Counted from the stretch's first letter, positions 51,886 to 61,472 are shown. The stretch is DNA of 64,000 nt from Corynebacterium matruchotii (GCF_011612265.2 NZ_CP050134.2:558001-622000); one strand, 5' to 3'. Notes: generated by a model from the sequence alone, not told the origin. Translations and numbers: made by a program.

Positions 51886-54480
51886 TTACTCGCCGGCATC
51901 CACCAGCCGGTTCCGGAGTGCCCGCTCCACCTGCGACTGGCATTCCCGAATTGTGCGGGCCACCGCCTCCGGGGCGTCCTCCGTCAAGAACTCCGACGCG
52001 CGGCCCAGGCCGGCCTCGGAAATATCCCACCAAGGATACAGGCCCCGAATGATCGTGGTCGCCGTATCATTCGGCAGCAGCTCCCACACCGGCAACACCG
52101 CGTCGAAAAACTCCGAATTGAACTGCTGCATCGCCTCATCCGCGCACCCAAACCCGAACCCGGCCAACTTGTAGCGGATGGCCACGTTCGACAGCTTTGT
52201 TGTGGCGTTCGTCGTTAGCTCGTTAAACACCTTCCGCTTCGCCTTCGACGTGGGCACCGCCGCCCGGGTGCGGGCCGCGCAAGCCCGACCGGTTGCGCTC
52301 GGATCCACCTCCAACAACACCGACACCTGGTGCTCCACGTCGTGAAGCCCCGTGGCAGCCAGTGCGGTCAGGGCATCCCACCGCAATTGGTTGTCCACCA
52401 CCAGGCCCGGCAGCGGCGAATCGCCCTTCACAATGGCCTTCAACAGCGCGGTTGCGTCGTCGTCAAGCCACATGGTGCTGAGCGCCTGCACAAACGCCAA
52501 CTGGTGATCCGAACCCGGCTCCGCCGCCCGCGCCGCAGCAACCAGGCCGCCGCACAACAACTGCCGGCCCGTCGACGCCGCCCACTGCGGATCCGCATAG
52601 CGCCGCAACGCCGTCTGCGCCTGCCGCAACACGCTGCTCACCACGCTCATCTCCGACTCCGCAGCCGCGCCCCGCACCACCAACTGGATGTAGTCGCGCG
52701 CCCGCATCTCCCCACTCCGGGTCGCCTGCCACGCCGCCGACCAGCACAACGTGCGCGCCAACGGGTCCGTGATCTTGTCAATATTCTCCGTCACAAACGC
52801 CAACGACTCCGCATCCAACTTCATCATGCAATACGTCAAATCATCGTCATTGACCAGCACCAGGTCCGCCTTGGGCAGGCCCACAAACTCCGGCACCGAC
52901 GTTGACGCCGAATCAATATCCATATCCACCCGATGCGTACGCACCACCGCGCCATCCACCAGGGAATACAAGCCCACACCAATCCGGTGGGTGCGCAGCT
53001 CACCCGCGCCGGGGGTCGCCCCACCCTGGGCCACGGCAAACCGGGTGTACCGGCCGGACTCATCCACCTCAACGTCGGCGGACAGCTCGTTCATACCGGT
53101 GGTCTTCAGCCACTGGTCCGCCCACCACGACAAATCCTTCCCCGAGGCCTCCGCGAGCGCCCCCAACAGGTCGTCGAACGTGGCATTGCCGAAGGCGTGG
53201 CTGGCGAAGTGGCGGCGCACCCCGGCGAAGAACGCATCCCGACCCACATAGGCCTGGAGTTGCTTCAAAATCGACGCGCCCTTCGCATACGTAATACCAT
53301 CGAAATTCTGTTCGACCGTTTCGATGTCGTGGGCGTCGGACGCCACCGGGTGCGTCGACGGCAACTGGTCCTGATCGTACGCCCACGCCTTCTCCACATT
53401 GGCAAACGTCACCCACGCCGTGTCATACTCCGTCATCTCCGACTGGGCCACCACCGACCCCCACGTGGCAAACGACTCATTCAACCACAAATCATCCCAC
53501 CAGGTCATAGTGACCAGGTCGCCAAACCACATGTGGGCCATCTCGTGCAACACCGTCTCGCACCGACGCTCATAGCTATGGCGAGTGTGCTTCGAAGTAA
53601 ACACATACTCGTCCCGGTAGGTGATCGCACCAGCATTCTCCATGGCCCCCGCATTAAACTCCGGCACAAACAACTGATCGTATTTGCCGAACGGGTAGGC
53701 GGCCCCAAAATTCTGGTGGTAAAAATCGAAACCCTGTTTGGTTTCCGTAAACAGGGTGTCGGCATCCAAATGCTCCGCCAGCGACTTGCGGCAATACAGC
53801 CCCAAGGGGATCACCACCTCGCGCGGCTCATCCAAGTTTTCGGGATGGGCCGCCACCTCGCCCCGCCACTCGTCGGTGACCTTATAGTACGGGCCGGCGC
53901 ACAACGCCACCAGATAAGTGGACAGCAGGTAATCAATGCGGGACGTAAACACCGCCTTGCCGGCATCACCCTCGACGGGGGACACCTCCTGCGGGGAGTT
54001 CGTCACCACCGACCAATTGGTCGGGGCAGTCACCGCCAGCGTGTAGGTGGCCTTCACATCCGGCTGGTCGAAACAGGCAAACACCCGCTTGGCGTCGGCG
54101 GTCTCAAACTGGGTGTACAAATACACCTCATGATCCACCGGGTCAACAAACCGGTGCAGGCCCTGGCCGGTGCGGGAATACTCGCAGGTGGCGGTGACCA
54201 CCAGCTCGTGGGAACCGGCAGTGAGATCATCGAGCGGAATGCCGAAATCCGGCCGGTAGGTGACGTCGACAAGCTCACCATCAAGCGTGACAGACTCCAC
54301 CGACTGGGCGATTAAGTCAATAAACGTGGAACCGGGGGCGACAACCTCAAACCGCACCGTGGTCACCGACGGGAACGTGGCATCGCCGCGGGTCACATCC
54401 ACGGCAATGCCGTAATCAACCGCACCAATGATCGCCCGACGTTCTTGCGCTTCCTGGCGGGTCAGATTCGTAGAAGACAT
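51886..54480 (-). CDS. pepN: Aminopeptidase N (M1 metallopeptidase)
   Basis: An 864-residue M1 peptidase. The substrate motif is GAMENAG, zinc binding HEMAHMWFGD with the third ligand Glu in LNESFATWG, and the catalytic Tyr lies in the following helix region. The large helical C-terminal ERAP1-like domain completes it. It removes N-terminal residues from peptides in the cytoplasm. The ATG at 54480 gives MSSTNLTRQEAQERR; an earlier in-frame start adds five residues only. The divergent neighbour and rpiB repeat the mycobacterial order around pepN. Confidence 0.95.
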   Translation of the reverse strand: MSSTNLTRQEAQERRAIIGAVDYGIAVDVTRGDATFPSVTTVRFEVVAPGSTFIDLIAQSVESVTLDGELVDVTYRPDFGIPLDDLTAGSHELVVTATCEYSRTGQGLHRFVDPVDHEVYLYTQFETADAKRVFACFDQPDVKATYTLAVTAPTNWSVVTNSPQEVSPVEGDAGKAVFTSRIDYLLSTYLVALCAGPYYKVTDEWRGEVAAHPENLDEPREVVIPLGLYCRKSLAEHLDADTLFTETKQGFDFYHQNFGAAYPFGKYDQLFVPEFNAGAMENAGAITYRDEYVFTSKHTRHSYERRCETVLHEMAHMWFGDLVTMTWWDDLWLNESFATWGSVVAQSEMTEYDTAWVTFANVEKAWAYDQDQLPSTHPVASDAHDIETVEQNFDGITYAKGASILKQLQAYVGRDAFFAGVRRHFASHAFGNATFDDLLGALAEASGKDLSWWADQWLKTTGMNELSADVEVDESGRYTRFAVAQGGATPGAGELRTHRIGVGLYSLVDGAVVRTHRVDMDIDSASTSVPEFVGLPKADLVLVNDDDLTYCMMKLDAESLAFVTENIDKITDPLARTLCWSAAWQATRSGEMRARDYIQLVVRGAAAESEMSVVSSVLRQAQTALRRYADPQWAASTGRQLLCGGLVAAARAAEPGSDHQLAFVQALSTMWLDDDATALLKAIVKGDSPLPGLVVDNQLRWDALTALAATGLHDVEHQVSVLLEVDPSATGRACAARTRAAVPTSKAKRKVFNELTTNATTKLSNVAIRYKLAGFGFGCADEAMQQFNSEFFDAVLPVWELLPNDTATTIIRGLYPWWDISEAGLGRASEFLTEDAPEAVARTIRECQSQVERALRNRLVDAGE

Positions 54481-54590
54481 AGGCGTAAAAAACAACCTTT
54501 CATGAAGTATTATCGTGGCCGCCGACTCCCACGGTGACTACAGTGGAAAACGGTCACATAAGTACCCAAGTAACAATACAAGGAATAATA

Positions 54591-55205
54591 GTGAGCGAAA
54601 AAGTAACTTTCTGGTTCGACGTGTCCTGCCCATTCTGCTGGATCACCTCCCGCTGGATCAAAGAAGTCGAACAAGTCCGCGACATCACCATCGACTGGGT
54701 GCCCATGAGCCTGTCCGTGCTCAACGACGGCCGCGACCTCGACCCTGACTACATGAAGAAAATGGAAGCCAACTGGGGTCCCGCCCGAGTGTTCGCAGCC
54801 GTGGCCACCCGTGAACCCGAAAAACTCGACGAACTGTACACCATCCTGGGCACCAAGATTCACCACGGTCAGCAGGGTGGTAAACAAGGCTACGGTGCGT
54901 ACAATGAACTCATCCGCGAAGCCCTTGCCGACGCCGGACTCGACCCCGCCTACGCCGACGTGGCCGACACCGACACCGTCGACGATAAGCTGCGGGCCTT
55001 CCACCAAACCGCCATGGACGAGGTCGGCAACGACGTGGGCACGCCCGTGGTGAAATTCGGCGACACCGCATTCTTCGGCCCGGTGCTCACCCGCATTCCC
55101 CGCGGCGAAGAAGCCGGCGAGCTTTTCGACGCCTCCGTCCGACTCGCCAGCTTCCCATATTTCTTTGAAATCAAACGTTCCCGCACTGAAACGCCCCAAT
55201 TATAA
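54591..55205 (+). CDS. Mycothiol-linked DsbA-like oxidoreductase (Rv2466c type)
   Basis: A 204-residue thioredoxin-fold protein with a helical insert: VTFWFDVSCPFCWITSRW places Cys13-P-F-Cys16 as the active pair, and GTPVVKFGDTAFFGPVLTRIPRG contains the cis-Pro. The Rv2466c group uses mycothiol as electron donor and reduces nitro compounds. It lies between pepN and rpiB, as in mycobacteria. Translation starts at GTG 54591 with AAGGAAT upstream. Confidence 0.88.
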   Translation: MSEKVTFWFDVSCPFCWITSRWIKEVEQVRDITIDWVPMSLSVLNDGRDLDPDYMKKMEANWGPARVFAAVATREPEKLDELYTILGTKIHHGQQGGKQGYGAYNELIREALADAGLDPAYADVADTDTVDDKLRAFHQTAMDEVGNDVGTPVVKFGDTAFFGPVLTRIPRGEEAGELFDASVRLASFPYFFEIKRSRTETPQL

Positions 55206-55228
55206 AACCCTGCTGTTAAACTGCACCT

Positions 55229-55708
55229 ATGCGAATTTACCTTGGTGCAGATCATGCAGGCTTTGAACTCAAAAACACTATCAAGGACCACCTGCTGGCG
55301 GGAGGATACGAAGTAATCGACTGCGGCGCCCACACCTATGACGCCAACGACGATTACCCAGCATTTTGTATCGCGGCCGCCCAAGGGGTGGTTGACAACC
55401 CCGGGTCGCTTGGGATCGTGCTGGGCGGCTCCGGCAACGGGGAACAAATCGCTGCCAATAAAGTCAAGGGCGCTCGCTGCGCCCTGGCCTGGTCCGTAGA
55501 GACCGCCCGACTGGCCCGAGAACACAACAACGCCCAGCTCATCGGCATCGGCGGTCGCATGCACTCCGACGCGGAAGCCCTCGCAATCGTCGACGCTTTC
55601 CTCGACCAGGCGTGGAGTGGAAACCCCCGGCACCAGCGGCGCATCGACATCCTTTCCGAATTCGAAACCACCGGTGTGGCCCCCGAGGTCCCCGAAGCCA
55701 CCAAATAA
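55229..55708 (+). CDS. rpiB: Ribose-5-phosphate isomerase B
   Basis: A 159-residue RpiB/LacA enzyme: MRIYLGADHAGFELK, the anion-binding loop GIVLGGSGNGEQIAANK with the catalytic Glu, and ARCALAWSVETARLAREHNNAQLIGIGGRMH. As in actinobacterial RpiB, the base is a Glu rather than a Cys. It converts ribose-5-phosphate and ribulose-5-phosphate. The gene is 23 bases after the preceding one and is probably co-transcribed. Confidence 0.95.
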   Translation: MRIYLGADHAGFELKNTIKDHLLAGGYEVIDCGAHTYDANDDYPAFCIAAAQGVVDNPGSLGIVLGGSGNGEQIAANKVKGARCALAWSVETARLAREHNNAQLIGIGGRMHSDAEALAIVDAFLDQAWSGNPRHQRRIDILSEFETTGVAPEVPEATK

Positions 55709-55765
55709 ATAACCGGCCACCCTAAGAACAATAGGGGAGACCGGTCGGTTCGGCTAGGTCGGCGG

Positions 55766-56584
55766 CTAGAAATCAAACAGGCCGCCGTCGCCCCCATCAC
55801 CACCAAAATCAAACAGGCCACCACCGTCGCCATCGCCCCCGCCGAACAGCCCATCGAAGAATCCGCCGCCGTCGTCACCACCAGCGTCGACCTCCGGAAC
55901 ATCGGGCACATCCGGCACGTCAGGCATGTCAAAACCCCCATCACTGGTAAAGGCCGTGGTCAAACCCGGGCCCACGCCGGCCATGCCATGAAACAGTGAC
56001 GAAAACAGCAGCGCTGACCCAGCAGCCCACATGCCGGTGGTGAGCGCCGACATCCACCACGGTTGCGAATACCAGCCAGCCGGCACCGGACGCCCAGCAA
56101 CTGTGCCACCCGGGTAATAATTAGGGGTTTCGGCGGTAGCAACCGGGGACGCGGTAATCTGCTGCCCCTCATATTCAATAGTGCGCTGCTCCATCACCTT
56201 ACCGGCCTGCTTTTGGCCCTCCAACAGCGGCAACTCCGGCCCCGGAGTCATGCCCATGATCTCGCGGGCCGCATTGATATAGTACAGGCCCTCCAGTGCC
56301 GACTCGCGGGCCAGTTTCGCCTGCTTGGTGGTGTTCGCCGTAGAAATCTGGGACGATGCTGCATTATACCGTTCGGAAGCATCCGCAATGGCTTGCGTGG
56401 ATGCCGCATCGGTGCCGGAAAGCGATAACACCTGGGAACCTAGGCGCTCAATCCAGCGCCGGGCGTCGGCTATGGCATCGTCAAGCTCTGCTTGGTTTTT
56501 CGCCGCGAGCTGGGCCTTTGACTTCCTATTTGCCCAGAATGCGAAGCCTCCGACTATCGCTAACAGGAATAATATGACGAGCAT
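55766..56584 (-). CDS. Membrane-anchored unknown protein with acidic glycine-rich tail
   Basis: A 272-residue protein: an N-terminal membrane helix (MLVILFLLAIVGGFAFWANR), a coiled-coil-like helical region (about 20-110; QAELDDAIADARRWIERLGSQ), a second hydrophobic stretch at about 175-200 and a C-terminal tail made of aspartate/glycine/phenylalanine repeats (DVPDVPDVPEVDAGGDDGGG, ending in repeated GLFDF units). The DVP and GLFDF repeats are low-complexity and probably extend outside the membrane or act as a flexible binding tail. Resembles DUF1542-annotated corynebacterial proteins; function unknown. Confidence 0.75.
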   Translation of the reverse strand: MLVILFLLAIVGGFAFWANRKSKAQLAAKNQAELDDAIADARRWIERLGSQVLSLSGTDAASTQAIADASERYNAASSQISTANTTKQAKLARESALEGLYYINAAREIMGMTPGPELPLLEGQKQAGKVMEQRTIEYEGQQITASPVATAETPNYYPGGTVAGRPVPAGWYSQPWWMSALTTGMWAAGSALLFSSLFHGMAGVGPGLTTAFTSDGGFDMPDVPDVPDVPEVDAGGDDGGGFFDGLFGGGDGDGGGLFDFGGDGGDGGLFDF

Positions 56585-56680
56585 AAAAGATCCGTTCTCC
56601 TTGGGACACCCAAAGCATCCCCAATGTTTTAGTGATTAATGGTTGGTCTATTGATTGCCTACCTATTCAAACGTGGTGGA

Positions 56681-56726
56681 AAAAGAGAAAGTTCCCAACC
56701 ATCAGAAGAGCTGACAGCTGGGAACT
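56681..56726 (-). terminator. Terminator downstream of the excisionase-like gene
   Basis: AGTTCCCA/TGGGAACT form a stem (56690-56726) followed on the minus strand by TTTCTCTTTTT. Confidence 0.65.
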
Positions 56727-56961
56727 GATCGAACAGGGGAAAGATATTCCAGCACTATCAAACATGGTGATGACTTGCTAGAATGGGGGCACGAGCGGAA
56801 GTCAGAAACGACTGGCTCGAAGAATTGAGTTCCAGGTAAACTTGAATAAAACTCCGATAATCACATTTCCTACAATGATTACTTGATAATCAAATAGGTA
56901 TCCTTATGAATACATTCGGCTGGTTGATACCGGGTTTAAATAAGTTTAAATGGATTTCTCA

Positions 56962-57180
56962 TTAATCTTCGGCCTTTGCCGCCTGACGCTCCGCGGTCCA
57001 TTTGCGGATTTCGTCAGAATCCCACAATGTGAGACCGTGGTGTTTGGCGACTGGGACAGGGGTGCGACCCCGCCCCGCATAGCTGGTAAAAGTGCCGCGA
57101 GCTGTACCGGAGAAAGTAGCGCATTCGATTGCGGTCCAGAGCTCCCGACCGGAATCTGCGTCAATGATTGTTGGCTTCAT
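56962..57180 (-). CDS. Small helix-turn-helix / excisionase-like protein
   Basis: A 72-residue protein, MKPTIIDADSGRELWTAIEC, followed by GTFTSYAGRGRTPVPV and LTLWDSDEIRKWTAER. The pattern of a short winged-helix with VPVA...LWDSDEIRKW is that of AlpA/excisionase-type DNA-binding proteins. Its own terminator lies downstream, and it stands alone in an AT-rich gap near tRNA-Gly, a common site for integrated elements; no integrase is visible. It may be a relic of such an element or a chromosomal regulator. Confidence 0.6.
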   Translation of the reverse strand: MKPTIIDADSGRELWTAIECATFSGTARGTFTSYAGRGRTPVPVAKHHGLTLWDSDEIRKWTAERQAAKAED

Positions 57181-57559
57181 AAATCAAGATGTTAACCCAT
57201 AAACTGAAAGAGAACCTAATTTTATTTTGATAGAATCCTTAAACGTTCATTTATGTGAAAATCTGCTGGGTTTAAAGGATTCTCCTATTGTTGAAACCGG
57301 ATTATTACTTAATCGTAAAAGTAGCAGTAAAATCAGCATTTCCGCTGGTCGTAAACGTGTAAACATAAACAAAAATACCAGGGGGTAATGGGTGTACCCA
57401 TTAATCAATTTGGTACCTATCCCAGGTAGTTATTCCCCTACCGTTCTTAGATGTCCTAAAAAATATGGGCAAAAATGGGGGGATTGGTCCGGTATTGATG
57501 ACGGATTGATGATGCGATTTGAACATGCCCAGTGGATCGGTTACTGTAAGTCACAGCGC
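57181..57559. other. Noncoding AT-rich stretch before tRNA-Gly
   Basis: No gene is supported. The sequence is AT-rich with short G-runs, unlike the flanking coding DNA. It contains the leader of the excisionase-like gene on the left and the tRNA-Gly promoter region on the right. Confidence 0.5.
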
Positions 57560-57631
57560 GGGAACGTCGTATAGTGGCTAATACCTCAGCCTTCCAAGCT
57601 GAAGACGCGGGTTCGATTCCCGTCGTTCCCT
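57560..57631 (+). tRNA. tRNA-Gly (anticodon TCC)
   Basis: Acceptor GGGAACG/CGTTCCC, anticodon loop CTTCCAA giving TCC, T arm GCGGGTTCGATTCCCGT, 72 bases; CCA not encoded. Confidence 0.95.
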
Positions 57632-57642
57632 CTTTTTATGGG

Positions 57643-57680
57643 CGCCCAAACTGTTTTGGTTGGGCGTCTTTTATTTTTCC
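57643..57680 (+). terminator. Terminator of tRNA-Gly
   Basis: CGCCCAA (57643-57649) pairs with TTGGGCG (57660-57666), followed by TCTTTTATTTTT. Confidence 0.85.
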
Positions 57681-57717
57681 ACCGATGCAGTTCCCATAAC
57701 GTGTCCGGCCCGCTCGT

Positions 57718-57723
57718 TACACT
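57718..57723 (+). promoter_or_regulatory. -10 element of paralogue 1
   Basis: TACACT lies six bases before the ATG at 57730 and no ribosome binding site is present, so the mRNA probably starts at the start codon. Confidence 0.55.
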
Positions 57724-57729
57724 CGGGCC

Positions 57730-58917
57730 ATGAACTTGGAACACCTCTTGCATGCACTCACCAACCACCCGGATATTCAATCCGCCACCTTTGGCCCGGC
57801 CCCAAACGGCCTGCTGGATTGGGACGTCATCACCATCACCTTCACCGACGACACCCTCCGGCTCCTCAATGTGAACGTCGCTCAACCCACCTATCCGGGA
57901 GAAACCGAAGCGGAATGCGTGGAACGGGTCCTGAAACTCGTCTTCAATTCCGAAGCCGAAACCGTTGTTAGGGAGTCATCGCTCACGGATACCCTACCGC
58001 TGGTGCGCAGCGCCGACTACTTCGCCGACCTGAAACAGGCATCACCTGAGGCCTTCGCGTGGCTGACCGACTTCATCGGCTTTGGTTTAGCCTTTGACCT
58101 GCCCACAACGCTCCGGGTGGTGTCTACCCAAGACCTGCCCCCAGACCACGATGCGGCAACCAACATGGAACTATGCCACGCTGCTGTGGCGAACCTGCGG
58201 GCCTTAGCTGGAGAGGTAACGCTGAGTGATATCGGCCTGGGCCCGAACATCCTCACCATGAGTGAGCCCGCCGGCCACGAACTCGCCTGGTTCGCCGACG
58301 TCGCCACCATGAGCGATCTCCTATCAAACCTGCGCCAGCGCACCAACAGCGAGTGGGTGGTCATTCCCGCGCGGCGTAACCAAATACTCCTCGTCAACAC
58401 CGAATCCTCCGAATCCGAATGGTCCACCTTCCTGGACGTCATCGAAGACGCATTCCGCTACCACGATGTGGTCTATCCGGTGCCGCACATCATTGTGGAC
58501 GGCCAGTGGGTGGAGCCGGTCTTTGACGACCCGACCGATGTGGGCCGGCGGCTCCGCCGGCTCCAGATGGCGGCCCGGCACCAAACCTACGAAGAAATCC
58601 CCGCATTACTTCGGGAACAAACCGGCTGCGAGATGGCATCATTCGAGGTTATGACCTCCGACATTGACGACTCACACTCCGTACCCGAAACCTACTCCAT
58701 CGCGTACGTGGACACCAATTCGGCGGCCACCAGTGTGCCCGCAACCAACTTTATGGCATTTCGCCACGACACCGGCAGCATCTTTGTGCCCAGCTCCTTA
58801 CTCATGGAACGCCTGCCGCGACTGTACCAGCGGCAGGAAGGCGTGTATCCGCCCCGATTCCTCGTGCCGCACCCCACCCCGGAGGAATGGCGGCAGCTGC
58901 AAGAATTAGCGTTGTAA
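57730..58917 (+). CDS. Tandem unknown family, member 1
   Basis: A 395-residue soluble protein. Shared blocks of the family: an N-terminal helix and beta-hairpin with TFGPAPNGLLDWDVITITF, then LPLVRSADYFADL, WLTDFIGFGLAF, IGLGPNILTMS, HELAWFAD, EWVVIPARRNQILLVN, YPVPHIIVDGQWVEP, and the C-terminal ATSVPATNFMAF and YPPRFLVPHPTPEEW. No signal peptide or membrane helix. The alternating acidic blocks and the VIPARRNQ element faintly resemble the DUF1444 (YtpQ) family; this is a guess. First of five tandem copies, directly after tRNA-Gly. Confidence 0.8.
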   Translation: MNLEHLLHALTNHPDIQSATFGPAPNGLLDWDVITITFTDDTLRLLNVNVAQPTYPGETEAECVERVLKLVFNSEAETVVRESSLTDTLPLVRSADYFADLKQASPEAFAWLTDFIGFGLAFDLPTTLRVVSTQDLPPDHDAATNMELCHAAVANLRALAGEVTLSDIGLGPNILTMSEPAGHELAWFADVATMSDLLSNLRQRTNSEWVVIPARRNQILLVNTESSESEWSTFLDVIEDAFRYHDVVYPVPHIIVDGQWVEPVFDDPTDVGRRLRRLQMAARHQTYEEIPALLREQTGCEMASFEVMTSDIDDSHSVPETYSIAYVDTNSAATSVPATNFMAFRHDTGSIFVPSSLLMERLPRLYQRQEGVYPPRFLVPHPTPEEWRQLQELAL

Positions 58918-59008
58918 CCTTGCAGAAGACGCGGATGCCAACCGGCGTCGTCAAGCAGAACCCGAAAACCCGAAACCGGAAAACCCGGGCGGGCCGTGAC
59001 AAATTCAC

Positions 59009-59014
59009 TATGCT
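59009..59014 (+). promoter_or_regulatory. -10 element of paralogue 2
   Basis: TATGCT, the same hexamer found before paralogues 3 and 4. Here it is about 45 bases from the ATG and AGCAGGA at 59043-59049 serves as ribosome binding site. Confidence 0.5.
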
Positions 59015-59058
59015 GGAACGGATAAGACCTTCATTTCCTACCAGCAGGATTACATTTT

Positions 59059-60264
59059 ATGGACAGAGAAGAACTAATAAGGATTCTTCAACAGCATCCT
59101 GGTATCGCCAAGGTCACCGAAGAACCGCTACCCGCCGACCCCAATGAAGTGGATTCCATCGTCATCCACTTCGACGACGGCACCGTCGCGCACATGAATC
59201 CTGGCCTGACCAGCCCCCTTGTTCCCGATGAAACCAAAGACGACCTCATCCACCGGATCATTCACACCGTGGACACCATGAAAGTCAACATGACAGACTT
59301 CGACCCTGCCTCGTTGACAAACATTGTGCCGCTCGTGCGGGCCGCCGACTATTTCGCCGACCATGGCGAAGGCAGCGCCGACGCATACGGCTGGTTGACC
59401 GACTATATTGGTTTCGGCCTGGCCATCGACGAGCCGAAGATTCTGCGCATCATCAACGACAGTCAACTGCCGGAAGGCCACGATGAATTCGACATTTTGC
59501 AGCTGCAAAGCCAGGCGATTGAAAACCTCCACACCATGTCCGAATACCTCACCGTGTCCGAGGTGGGGTTAGGGCCCAATGTGGTGGCCGTCAGCCGCCC
59601 CGCCGACAACGAATCCGCCTGGTTTGCCGACGCCGCCGGCATGGAAAACGCCCTCGTCGAGCTCTATAACCAAACCCACACCACCTGGCTTGTGATTCCC
59701 GCCCGCCGCAACCAGCTCTTCTTCGTGAATTCGGACGCCACCCCGGAGGAATGGCGGGGGCTGCTTGACCTGCTGGAACCCGCCCTCGACGCCCACGACT
59801 GCCTCCACCCGCTGCCGCACCTGATCGTGGACGGCCAGTGGGAGGAACGGCTGCCACCCACGGATACCGATTGGGGGCGCAGATTCCGGAAACTCCAGCT
59901 CACCGCCCAATCCCGCATCTATAACGTGCTGGCCCGAACCCTGGCCGCCCACATGGCCGGCCGCAACCAGGAACAGCCGTCCGAGGTAGGATTCGAAATC
60001 GCCGATTTCACGGTGTACTCCATCAACGACGAACTCTATTCCGTGGCGGAAATCACCGAAACCGCCCAGCGCACCAGCGTGCCCATCACCGACATGATCT
60101 TTATCGCCGACGGTGATTCCATGCTGTATGTGATGTTTACCGACCTGTGCCGGGAATGCCCGCACCTTGTCGAGCCGCAGGACGATCAGCACCCGCCCCG
60201 GGCCATTATCACCCGCCCCACGCCGCGGGACTATGAGCGGCTGCGCGAGTTCACGCTCGCCTAA
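59059..60264 (+). CDS. Tandem unknown family, member 2
   Basis: A 401-residue paralogue of 57730-58917 with the same block order: MDREELIRILQQHPGIAKVT, IVPLVRAADYFADHG, GWLTDYIGFGLAIDEP, EVGLGPNVVAVS, NESAWFADAAGMENAL, WLVIPARRNQLFFVN, HPLPHLIVDGQWEERLPPTD, and TSVPITDMIF near the end. Its central region is slightly longer (AARTLAAHMAGRNQEQ type insert). It has a normal ribosome binding site, unlike the others. Function unknown. Confidence 0.8.
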   Translation: MDREELIRILQQHPGIAKVTEEPLPADPNEVDSIVIHFDDGTVAHMNPGLTSPLVPDETKDDLIHRIIHTVDTMKVNMTDFDPASLTNIVPLVRAADYFADHGEGSADAYGWLTDYIGFGLAIDEPKILRIINDSQLPEGHDEFDILQLQSQAIENLHTMSEYLTVSEVGLGPNVVAVSRPADNESAWFADAAGMENALVELYNQTHTTWLVIPARRNQLFFVNSDATPEEWRGLLDLLEPALDAHDCLHPLPHLIVDGQWEERLPPTDTDWGRRFRKLQLTAQSRIYNVLARTLAAHMAGRNQEQPSEVGFEIADFTVYSINDELYSVAEITETAQRTSVPITDMIFIADGDSMLYVMFTDLCRECPHLVEPQDDQHPPRAIITRPTPRDYERLREFTLA

Positions 60265-60306
60265 CCGCCCGCGGCCGCTTGTCGACGCCCAACCGGTGCG
60301 CATCGC

Positions 60307-60312
60307 TATGCT
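60307..60312 (+). promoter_or_regulatory. -10 element of paralogue 3
   Basis: TATGCT, eight bases before the GTG start at 60321; leaderless spacing. Confidence 0.55.
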
Positions 60313-60320
60313 GGGATGAT

Positions 60321-61472
60321 GTGAATAGGAAAGAATTAATCCAATTCCTGCATGAATATCCCAGCATTGTTGCGGTGACGGACCACCCGAAGCACGACAA
60401 CCTCACGGTGGAATTTGCCGATGGTACTGTAACCAAGTTCAACCCCAATATGCTGGGGGGACCGGATGACATCGACATTCTCCTCATCAAACGAATATTG
60501 CACGCAATGGACATTGCGATAGCGAACCAGGAACTCCCCGGCAAAGTATTATTACCCGAGGCCCAGCCGCTGGTGCGCAGCGCCGACTATTTCCTTGAAT
60601 GCGGCCCAACCACTCCGGTCGCGGTGGCCTGGCTCACCGACTTTATCGGCATGGGGCTTGGGGCTCTCCGCGACGATACCTTGCGGATCATCGACGAAAC
60701 CCAGCTGCCAGAGAACCACGATGAATTCGACGACCTGCAGCTACGCAGCCGGGCCCTGGAAAACCTTCATGTGGCCTCCGAATATCTTGCCGTGGCCGAA
60801 TTCGGGTTAGGGCCCAACATTGTGGGAGTCACTAGGCCAATGGACAACGAATCCGCCTGGTTCGCGGACGTCCAAGAGATGGAAATGGCCATGCGGCAGC
60901 TCTCGGAAGACACCAATTCCATGTGGGTGGCAATCCCTGCTCACGCCAGCCGATTCTTGCTGGTTAATGGCATGGCCTCGCCGGCGGAATGGCATGCGGT
61001 GCTCGACCTGTTAGAAGAAACAATGCAATTCGACAACAGTATTTACCCCGTGCCGCACATCATTGTTGACGGCCAGTGGGAGGAACGGCCCCCACCACCG
61101 GACACGGATTGGGGGCAACGATTCCGGCGGCTGCAACTCTACGCCCGGCAGCACATCTACCACTTCCTCGACCCCAGGCTGTTTGAAGACGACACCATTG
61201 CGGAAATCGGCCAATACTCCATCTATGCCATCAACGATGAGCTGTTTTCCCTCACTGTGGTGCCGGAACACGTGCCCTGCACGAGCGTGCCTCTCACCGA
61301 CCTGATCTTCTTCGATCGGGGCGATACCGATGCGGGGGCGCTGGTGCGGCGGGAGGAACTGGTCGAAAACTTCCCCCACCTGATTCAGCCCCACGAGGAA
61401 GTGCGCCCGCCGCGGTTCCGGGTGTTGCAGCCCACGCCGGCGGAATTCGCGCAACTACCCCGGTGGGAATAG
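60321..61472 (+). CDS. Tandem unknown family, member 3
   Basis: A 383-residue paralogue beginning with GTG, MNRKELIQFLHEYPSIVAVT. The GTG was preferred over the upstream ATG at 60279 because TATGCT lies eight bases before it and the N-terminus then matches members 2, 4 and 5. Family blocks: QPLVRSADYF, WLTDFIGMGLGAL, EFGLGPNIVGVT, NESAWFADVQEME, MWVAIPAHASRFLLVN, YPVPHIIVDGQWEERPPPPD and TSVPLTDLIFF. The Arg-Arg of the VIPARRNQ block is replaced by AHAS, so this position is not essential to the fold. Function unknown. Confidence 0.8.
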   Translation: MNRKELIQFLHEYPSIVAVTDHPKHDNLTVEFADGTVTKFNPNMLGGPDDIDILLIKRILHAMDIAIANQELPGKVLLPEAQPLVRSADYFLECGPTTPVAVAWLTDFIGMGLGALRDDTLRIIDETQLPENHDEFDDLQLRSRALENLHVASEYLAVAEFGLGPNIVGVTRPMDNESAWFADVQEMEMAMRQLSEDTNSMWVAIPAHASRFLLVNGMASPAEWHAVLDLLEETMQFDNSIYPVPHIIVDGQWEERPPPPDTDWGQRFRRLQLYARQHIYHFLDPRLFEDDTIAEIGQYSIYAINDELFSLTVVPEHVPCTSVPLTDLIFFDRGDTDAGALVRREELVENFPHLIQPHEEVRPPRFRVLQPTPAEFAQLPRWE

